A stretch of DNA of 64,000 nt. Origin: Solirubrobacterales bacterium. Lineage in GTDB: Bacteria > Actinomycetota > Thermoleophilia > Solirubrobacterales > Solirubrobacteraceae. This document shows, piece by piece, positions 58,386 to 64,000 of this stretch. The number at the start of each line of letters is the position of its first letter. Within the stretch, counting starts at the first letter, position 1. Location of the stretch: assembly GCA_027315115.1 (NCBI GenBank), contig DAHUYQ010000001.1, positions 1 to 64,000 on the forward strand. Reading direction: 5' to 3'. The notes under the pieces were generated by a model, which saw only the letters and a list, made by a program, of their open reading frames with translations, did no database searches and was not told the DNA's origin. Position numbers and translations under genes: made by a program.

Positions 58386-59822
58386 ATGACGATAGACGAC
58401 CGCTCAGGGAGACGAGTGCCCGCCCACCCCGAGCGCGCCCGGCCGGCCACCCACGAGCTCGAGCGCTACAAGAGCCTGTTCGCGGCCAGAACGCAGGGGA
58501 TGCGCTCCTCGGCGATGAGAGACATGATGTCGCTGACCGAGCGCCCCGATGTGATCTCGCTGGCCGGCGGCCTGCCCGACACCAAGACCTTCGCGCCCGA
58601 GCTCTACGCGAAGCTGATGTCGCGCGTGGCGGCGGAGCAGACCGCCAAGGCGCTGCAGTACGGCCCCACGGAGGGCCTGGCCGCGACCGTCCGGTGCATC
58701 GTGGAGGTGATGGCGGCCGAGCAGACGCTGGTCGATCCCGACGAAGTGCTCGTCACGACCGGCGGCCAGCAGGTGATCGACCTGGTCTGCAAGGCGCTGC
58801 TGGACCCCGGGGACGTGATCGTCGCCGAGGCCCCCACCTACCCGGGCGCCGTGCCGACCTTCGGCGCCTACCAGGCCGACGTGGCGCAGATCGAGATGGA
58901 CTCCGACGGGATGCCGATCGACGAGCTGGAGGCCACGCTGGATCGCCTGGCGGCCGAAGGCAGGCGCCCGAAGTTCATCTACACGATCCCCAACTTCCAG
59001 AACCCCGGCGGCGTGACGATGTCGCTGCCGCGCCGGCGCCGTCTGGTCGAGGTCGCGCGCGAGCGGGAGATCCTGGTGCTGGAGGACAACCCCTACGGGC
59101 TGCTGCGCTACGAGGGCGACCCGCTGCCCACCCTCTATTCGCTCGACGCCGCCCTGGCGGGTCGCGGCGGAGCATCCGACTTCGTGATCTACCTGGGCAC
59201 CTTCTCCAAGATCCTCTCGCCGGGCGTGCGCCTGGGCTGGGCGGTGGCGCCGGCGCCGGTGCTGGAGAAGCTCAACCTCGGCAAGCAGGGCGCCGACCTC
59301 TGCTCATCGCCGGTGACCCAGCTATTCGTGGCGGCGTACTTCGGCGAGCACGACTGGCGGGCCTATCTGGAGACGCTGAAGGCGCTCTACCGCAAGCGCC
59401 GCGACGCGATGCTCGGCGCGCTGGAGGCGCATTTCGGCCCCGACGCGCGCTGGACCCGCCCGCAGGGAGGCATGTTCGTCTGGGCCACGCTGCCCGACTA
59501 CATCGACACGACCGACCTGCTCGCGCGCGCGCTGGAGACCGAGGCGGTCGCGTTCGTGCCGGGGCGGGCGGCCTACGTGGACGGCCGCGGCGCCTCCTGC
59601 ATGCGCATGAACTTCGCAGGCGTGGCCGAGGAGGACATCGTGGAGGGGATCAAGCGGATCGGCCGCGTGATCGCCGAGCAGGTCGGCCTGTTCGGGACCC
59701 TGACCGGCGGCGCGCCGCGCGCCGCCCAGCAGCCCGAGCCCGCCGCGGAGGCGGAGCCGATGGCCGACGTCGTGCAGCTTCGCCGGCGCGAGCAGCGCGA
59801 GAGCAAGCAGCGCAGCAACTGA
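58386..59822 (+). CDS. PLP aminotransferase, MocR/2-aminoadipate type
   Basis: A 478-residue fold-type I aminotransferase. It has SLAGGLPDTKTFAPEL near the start, ALQYGPTEGLAATV (about 80), TGGQQVIDLVCKALL, the Asn of IPNFQNPGG, and the PLP lysine in GTFSKILSPGVRLGW (about 280). The Arg for the substrate carboxylate is in CMRMNFAG. There is no HTH, so it is an enzyme and not a MocR regulator. ATG 58386 was chosen since the frame upstream has no protein character. A Glu/Ala/Arg-rich tail follows the domain. Confidence 0.88.
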   Translation: MTIDDRSGRRVPAHPERARPATHELERYKSLFAARTQGMRSSAMRDMMSLTERPDVISLAGGLPDTKTFAPELYAKLMSRVAAEQTAKALQYGPTEGLAATVRCIVEVMAAEQTLVDPDEVLVTTGGQQVIDLVCKALLDPGDVIVAEAPTYPGAVPTFGAYQADVAQIEMDSDGMPIDELEATLDRLAAEGRRPKFIYTIPNFQNPGGVTMSLPRRRRLVEVAREREILVLEDNPYGLLRYEGDPLPTLYSLDAALAGRGGASDFVIYLGTFSKILSPGVRLGWAVAPAPVLEKLNLGKQGADLCSSPVTQLFVAAYFGEHDWRAYLETLKALYRKRRDAMLGALEAHFGPDARWTRPQGGMFVWATLPDYIDTTDLLARALETEAVAFVPGRAAYVDGRGASCMRMNFAGVAEEDIVEGIKRIGRVIAEQVGLFGTLTGGAPRAAQQPEPAAEAEPMADVVQLRRREQRESKQRSN

Positions 59823-59833
59823 GCGGGAGCGGG

Positions 59834-59906
59834 GGACCGGCCGCATGCGGCCGGTCCTTGAGAGCGCGCATGCGCGCTCTCACCAGACGGCGCATGCGCC
59901 GTCTGG
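59834..59906. repeat. Three back-to-back 24-base palindromes, each centred on GCATGC
   Basis: Perfect palindromes lie at 59834-59857 (arm GGACCGGCC), 59859-59882 (arm TGAGAGCGC) and 59883-59906 (arm CCAGACGGC), separated by one or no bases. The arms differ but each centre is GCATGC. They fill the gap between convergent genes ending at 59822 and 59908. They probably act as a bidirectional terminator; a protein-binding role is also possible. Confidence 0.9.
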
Positions 59907-59907
59907 A

Positions 59908-60399
59908 TCAGGAGTCGCCGGCGGCGAAATCCTCGGGCGTCACCTCGTCCAGGAACGCCTTGAACTTCTCGACCACGTCCTCGCTCTCCTCCTCGCTCTG
60001 CTCGAACTCGATCGCCGACTCGGCGATCACCTCCTCGGCGGCGAAGATCGGCGCGCCGGAGCGAACCGCCAGGGCGATCGCATCGGAGGGGCGGGAGTCG
60101 ATTTCCAGCTCGCGCCCGTTGACCGAGAGCGTGATCGAGGCGAAGAAGGTGTTGTCGCGCAGCTCGGTGACCGCGACCTGGGTGCACTTGACCTCCAGCT
60201 CGCCGAGCATGTCGCAGAGCAGGTCGTGGGTCATCGGCCGCGGCGTGGAGGCGCCCTGCAGCTTCATCAGGATCGAGGCGGCCTCGGGATGGCCGATCCA
60301 GATCGGCAGGAAGCGGTTTCCGTCGACGGTCTTCAGCAAGACGATCGGCTGCTTGCCGACCATGTCGAAACTGACGCCGTAGATGACCATCTCCTGCAC
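59908..60399 (-). CDS. Bifunctional nuclease-domain protein (DUF151)
   Basis: A 163-residue protein of the BFN/DUF151 family: LKTVDGNRFLPIWIGHPEAA, MTHDLLCDMLGELEV, FFASITLSVNGRELEIDSRP and SDAIALAVRSGAPI. Plant and bacterial members have nuclease activity or serve in stress response; the exact role in this lineage is not established. An acidic tail of 25 residues (EQSEEESEDVVEKF) follows. Confidence 0.88.
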   Translation of the reverse strand: MQEMVIYGVSFDMVGKQPIVLLKTVDGNRFLPIWIGHPEAASILMKLQGASTPRPMTHDLLCDMLGELEVKCTQVAVTELRDNTFFASITLSVNGRELEIDSRPSDAIALAVRSGAPIFAAEEVIAESAIEFEQSEEESEDVVEKFKAFLDEVTPEDFAAGDS

Positions 60400-60519
60400 G
60401 AGAGTCCTCCGAAGGGAGATCGAGTCCAGAGTATAGGTGCCGCCAGGCGCCCATCCCAGAGCGCTACGCGCGCTTCCTGAGCGAGACAGGATGCCGCGCG
60501 CGGCGGCGTGCCCTGGACG

Positions 60520-61023
60520 TCAGCCTTTGGGCCTAAAGCTCCAGAGCTTGTTGCCAAGGAAGTTGAGCGGCGTGGAGGCCAGAACGGCCACCGCCTCCGC
60601 GGGCATCTTCGCGAAGCCGCCGGCCTCGACCATCAGCGCCAGCAGGCCGGCGCCGACGGCCGCCGCGATCGTGCTGACGACAAAGAAGCGCAGCGCCTGG
60701 AAGTGGATCCGGCTGGATCTCGCGTGCTCGTTGAACGTCCAGCGCCGGTTCAGCACGAAGTTGTTGGTGACCGCGACCAGCCAGGCGATCGCGTAGGCGA
60801 TCAGGTATGGCAGGCCGATCGCCTTCTGGCAGAGGGCGAAGACGGCGAGGTTGATGACGAACCCCAGCCCGCCGACGAGGCCGAACTGGATGAGCTGCAC
60901 CCAGTTGGCCGGATGCCTCATGCCGTGCCACAGGCGCATGTGGGGCCGCAGCGGCGCGGCCGCCCCGGCAACGCCGGCCACTTTTGCCCGAGAAATCTCC
61001 ACGGCGCTCGCTTCGTCGCTCAT
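60520..61023 (-). CDS. GtrA family membrane protein
   Basis: A 167-residue protein with four membrane helices and the GtrA signature: LIQFGLVGGLGFVINLAVFA, AYAIAWLVAVTNNFVLNRRW and LNFLGNKLWSF. GtrA proteins flip or present prenyl-linked sugars for cell-surface polysaccharide. A short cytoplasmic N terminus of 40 residues precedes the first helix. No glycosyltransferase gene lies beside it in this window. Confidence 0.88.
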   Translation of the reverse strand: MSDEASAVEISRAKVAGVAGAAAPLRPHMRLWHGMRHPANWVQLIQFGLVGGLGFVINLAVFALCQKAIGLPYLIAYAIAWLVAVTNNFVLNRRWTFNEHARSSRIHFQALRFFVVSTIAAAVGAGLLALMVEAGGFAKMPAEAVAVLASTPLNFLGNKLWSFRPKG

Positions 61024-61081
61024 CCGCCCAGCCTAGCGGCAGCAGGCGCGGGATGCCCGCGCTAGCGCTAGCCTTTGACCG

Positions 61082-62032
61082 GTGAGCACGTGGAGGGACG
61101 GGGATGTGGCGCCGTCGTCTGGGACCACACGGCGGCTGCCCTCGCGCATGGCGGTACTCGCGGGCTTCGGCTTGGGAGCGATCGCCCTCGGCCTGGCGGC
61201 GGTCGTGATGCTGCTCGTCAGGCCGCCGCACAGCCACGGCGCCGCCGCCGCGACCCACAGGTCGCAGAGCGCCCGGAGCGCGTCCACCGGCTCCTCGCGG
61301 GCCGGCGCGGCCGCGGCGAGGCGGCACACCTCGACCGCAGGCGCCACCACCGGCAAAGCCTCCTCGGCGACGGCGACCGGCGCCGGCACGCATCGCCTGG
61401 TGGCCGAGACTCGCGACCCCGAAGAATCGAAAAGCTTCCCGGCGCCCGCCACCGTGCAGCACAGCGCCGCCAAGACTCCGCGGGTCGCCGGGGAACTGCA
61501 CGTCGCCGCCGGAGCCGCCTCCGATGCGGAAATCCGCAGCGAGCTCGCGCGGATGAAGCAGCTCGAAAGCGCCGCCAGCAGCCCGGCCAAGATGGCCACC
61601 GTGCCCGGCGGAAACTCGATCGTCGGAAACGACGGGGCGATCGCGATCCCGACCGCCGTGCCGGAAGTCGTGCAGCGAGTGATCGCGGGCGCGAACGCGA
61701 TCGCCAACTTCCCCTACGTCTACGGCGGCGGCCACGCCTCCTTCGTGGACAACGCCTACGACTGCTCAGGCTCGGTCAGCTACGCGCTGGCGGCCGGCGG
61801 CCTGCTCAGCGCACCCGAGACCTCCGGGCAACTGGAGAGCTGGGGCGCTCCGGGACCGGGGAAGTGGATCACGGTCTATGCCAACGCCGGCCACACCTAC
61901 ATGTACGTGAACATCGGCGGCGCCTGGATGCTCTACGACACGGCGGGGCGCAGCGGCGTCTTCGCCTCCCGCTGGCAGCCCTACCCGGTCGACAACGAAG
62001 GCTACGTCGTCCGTCACTGGCCCGGCCTCTAG
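61082..62032 (+). CDS. Membrane-anchored NlpC/P60-like protein
   Basis: A 316-residue protein starting at GTG 61082: one membrane helix (about 24-45), an Ala/Ser/Thr-rich linker of about 100 residues, and a C-terminal NlpC/P60-like domain with PYVYGGGHASF, NAYDCSGSVSYAL (Cys, about 227) and GHTYMYVNIGG (His, about 270). It probably cuts or modifies peptidoglycan outside the membrane. It differs from the NlpC/P60 gene at 30459 in being anchored. Confidence 0.8.
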   Translation: MSTWRDGDVAPSSGTTRRLPSRMAVLAGFGLGAIALGLAAVVMLLVRPPHSHGAAAATHRSQSARSASTGSSRAGAAAARRHTSTAGATTGKASSATATGAGTHRLVAETRDPEESKSFPAPATVQHSAAKTPRVAGELHVAAGAASDAEIRSELARMKQLESAASSPAKMATVPGGNSIVGNDGAIAIPTAVPEVVQRVIAGANAIANFPYVYGGGHASFVDNAYDCSGSVSYALAAGGLLSAPETSGQLESWGAPGPGKWITVYANAGHTYMYVNIGGAWMLYDTAGRSGVFASRWQPYPVDNEGYVVRHWPGL

Positions 62033-62618
62033 CCAGGCTCGACGGCGCGCGGCCCGCCGCTCCTCCGCCGACCACCGCCCCGCCCGCTGCTCAGTCGGTG
62101 TGCCTGCGCGGCTGGCGGCAGGGCCGCAGCGTGGCCACGGTGTGGCCACGACCGTAGAGGCACCATTGCCGCTCCGGGCGCACCTGCACCAGCCAGTGCA
62201 GGTCGTGCCTGCTGTGCGAGCGGCGATACGGCCAGCGCGGGTGCAGCGCCCTGCCCATCCGAGGCTTGTGACATTCGGTGTGTCTCATCCCACTGCTTCT
62301 CCTACCCGGAACCTCGCGCCCCGCCAGTGCACCCGACGCGCACGCCGGTGGGGGCGAAATGCACCCTCCACACGACAAATAGCATCTTCTCTACAGAAAC
62401 CTTGGACCATCCTTGCGACACAGGCGCTTGCGCGCGCTCCCGCGCCCCACTTGGCGACCGCTTGATTTGACTCGCCAGATCCCGTCGTTTTGAATTACCT
62501 TTGCTCCTAAGAGACCCGCCGATGTAGACTGACCGACGGGAGCGCGTCGTTGCGCTTGCCACAACCATCATATAAATCAGGTTTTACGCAGCCTGTCAAC
62601 ATGTAACCAGCAGGAGCG
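62033..62618. other. Long AT-enriched spacer before the double TetR gene
   Basis: About 580 bases between the NlpC/P60-like gene and the TetR gene. Its right half (about 62470-62610) is clearly less GC-rich than the rest of the window and contains TATAAA near 62570, compatible with a promoter. The left half holds a possible small gene on the minus strand (62091-62288). Nothing else was found. Confidence 0.4.
62091..62288 (-). CDS. Possible small basic protein (65 residues)
   Basis: An ATG at 62288 preceded by AGGAG ten bases upstream opens a 65-residue frame rich in Arg, His and Trp (WPYRRSHSRHDLHWLVQVRP, CLYGRGHTVATLRPCRQ). No family is recognised. The ribosome binding site is the only support beyond the open frame. 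Confidence 0.3.
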   Translation of the reverse strand: MRHTECHKPRMGRALHPRWPYRRSHSRHDLHWLVQVRPERQWCLYGRGHTVATLRPCRQPRRHTD

Positions 62619-64000
62619 ATGGCAAGACCACGAGCAGCCGATCACGCAGGCAGTGCCACCCCGCGTCGCGCAGGCGCCTCCCCCGGCCTGCCCCGCGGCC
62701 CGCAGGCGCTCCCGCGCAGCGAGGTGGCCGCCCACCAGCGCGAGCGCCTGTACGCGGCGATGGTCAAGGCCGTGGACGAGCGCGGCTTCGTCGCGACCAC
62801 GATCTCCGACCTGGTGGAGCACGCCGGCGTCTCGCGTCGCACCTTCTACGAGCACTTCGAGAACAAGGAGCAATGCCTGCTCTGCACCTACGACATGCTC
62901 GTGGAGACCCTGACCGCTCGATTGGCCGAAGTGGATGCCTCCGCCGGCCAGGGCATCGAAAGGCTGCAGGCGACGCTGAAGGCGCTCTTCGAGGCCACCG
63001 CACAACGGCCCGACGCGGCTCGACTGGTGTGCGTCGAGCTGGCCGCGGCAGGCCCACCGGGGGTGCAGCGCTGGGCGCAGGACAGCGAGCGCCTCGCGCG
63101 CTTCATCGGCGCAGTCTTCGCGGAAGCCGACGGGCCGGGCAGCATCCCGGAGCCGGTCGCGAGAGCGATGGTCGGCGCGCTGCGCAAGATCCTCTACTCG
63201 CTGGTCAGGCGCAAGCGATCGAGCAGAGCGCTGCGCGCGGAGCTCAACAAGCTCCTGCCGGATCTGATGGCCTGGATCTCCAGCTACTACCCCTCCCCCG
63301 CCGCCGTGCCCGCTCGACCGCAGACGCGCGACCATCGAAAGCTGCCATCCGGCAGAGCGCCCGGCTCGCTCACGCTGGCGCCCGGGTGGAGCTCGCGGGG
63401 GCTTCCGCCCGGCGAACACAACCTGCCGCGCGGCTTCGTCTCGCACAACCAGCGCGAGCGCATCTTCGACGCGATCGCCAAGGCGACAGCGGAGCGGGGA
63501 TACCCGGACCTGGGCCTCGAGGACATCGCGGCGGGCGCGAGCATCTCCCTGCAGACCTTCTACCAGCACTTCGCCAACAAGGAGGAGGCATTCCTGGCCA
63601 CCTACGAGGTCGGCCACGCGAAGGCCGTCGCGGTGGTCAGCCGCACCCTGGACCTGCGTCTAGACTGGGAGCGCAACGTGAAGATCGGCGCGCGGGCGCT
63701 GCTGGAGTTCCTCGCTTCCGAGCCGGCATACGCCCACCTCGCCTGCGTCGACGTGCTGATCGCCTACCCGCACGTGGCGCGCCGGATCGACGAGGCCAAC
63801 CACTCCTACGCCGAACTGCTCGACTTCAGGCTCGACGCCTCGGCGCCTTCGCGGATGCCCAGCCCGGTCGTCGGCGAGGCGATCGTGGGCGGCATCTTCG
63901 AGCTGCTCCACGATGCGATCCTGCACGACAGGACGGCGCACCTGCCGGATCTCACAGAGCACGTCTGCTACATCGCGCTCGCGCCGTTCATCGGGGCCGA
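62619..64000 (+). CDS. Double TetR-type regulator (3' end outside window)
   Basis: From ATG 62619, preceded by AGCAGGAG, the frame is open to the window edge: 460 codons without a stop. It holds two TetR units in one chain. The first HTH (about 35-85) has QRERLYAAMVKAVDERGFVA and VSRRTFYEHFENKEQCL. The second (about 265-320) has QRERIFDAIAKATAERGYPD and ISLQTFYQHFANKEEAF. Each is followed by a helical ligand-binding region of about 130-140 residues. A linker of about 50 residues joins them. A fused pair would bind two adjacent operators or fold as an internal pseudo-dimer. The AT-rich spacer upstream likely carries its own operator. Confidence 0.85.
   Translation, partial: MARPRAADHAGSATPRRAGASPGLPRGPQALPRSEVAAHQRERLYAAMVKAVDERGFVATTISDLVEHAGVSRRTFYEHFENKEQCLLCTYDMLVETLTARLAEVDASAGQGIERLQATLKALFEATAQRPDAARLVCVELAAAGPPGVQRWAQDSERLARFIGAVFAEADGPGSIPEPVARAMVGALRKILYSLVRRKRSSRALRAELNKLLPDLMAWISSYYPSPAAVPARPQTRDHRKLPSGRAPGSLTLAPGWSSRGLPPGEHNLPRGFVSHNQRERIFDAIAKATAERGYPDLGLEDIAAGASISLQTFYQHFANKEEAFLATYEVGHAKAVAVVSRTLDLRLDWERNVKIGARALLEFLASEPAYAHLACVDVLIAYPHVARRIDEANHSYAELLDFRLDASAPSRMPSPVVGEAIVGGIFELLHDAILHDRTAHLPDLTEHVCYIALAPFIGA

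Noticed and set aside
56305-60382. Two plus-strand frames of about 700 residues opposite the phosphodiesterase and aminotransferase genes
   Set aside because: Composition is the usual His/Gln/Arg shadow of GC-rich coding DNA. The genes in the correct frames carry full family motifs.

Overview
The window is GC-rich and its genes are tightly packed. The content points to an actinobacterium of the Thermoleophilia/Solirubrobacterales type: a Bacillus-style three-gene menaquinol:cytochrome c reductase, a menaquinone methyltransferase beside a long-chain prenyl synthase, class II ribonucleotide reductase, a c-di-AMP riboswitch upstream of a cell-wall gene, and many PadR, XRE and TetR regulators. 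The lineage is an inference from gene content only. No rRNA, CRISPR array or replication origin was seen.

Region 1 (1-7.7 kb) is accessory DNA. It holds intact and decayed toxin-antitoxin pieces (a DUF4258-like/DUF2283 pair, a HicA remnant, a Fic-PIN-XRE wreck, a second XRE remnant), a membrane CHASE-GGDEF-EAL protein, an XRE regulator with a candidate operator, a methyltransferase and a GNAT enzyme. Region 2 (7.7-15.7 kb) is the most unusual block. It runs PadR regulator, ABC ATPase lacking most catalytic motifs, canonical ABC ATPase, large FtsX-type permease, then a DUF2600/YtpB-like large-terpene synthase, followed by a second PadR. Region 3 (15.7-17 kb) is a graveyard: transposase tail, duplicated HTH fragment and frameshifted L,D-transpeptidase.

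Region 4 (17-33 kb) is mixed core and metabolic DNA: hemW, a beta-propeller dehydrogenase, an FAD monooxygenase, an aldo/keto reductase, an Ada-AlkA plus Ogt alkylation-repair pair, a drug-type ABC exporter, two cell-wall enzymes (one under a c-di-AMP riboswitch, one NlpC/P60), a D-2-hydroxyacid dehydrogenase and tRNA-Thr. Region 5 (33-43 kb) has a short class II ribonucleotide reductase, a Lon-like protease, tRNA-Lys beside a broken DUF4143 gene, purU and tatC.

Region 6 (43.7-52 kb, all minus strand) looks like one respiratory biogenesis unit. It reads hemB, a fused siroheme-decarboxylase-like AhbA-AhbB protein, hemL, an unknown helical protein, qcrA-qcrB-qcrC, menG and a polyprenyl synthase. 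tatC, which would export the Tat-dependent Rieske protein, lies just beyond. Region 7 (52-64 kb) carries an ABC exporter, an AI-2E-family protein, a YmdB-like phosphoesterase, an alkaline-phosphatase-superfamily enzyme, an aminotransferase, a bifunctional nuclease preceded by three back-to-back GCATGC-centred palindromes, GtrA, an NlpC/P60-like protein and a double TetR regulator that runs off the end.
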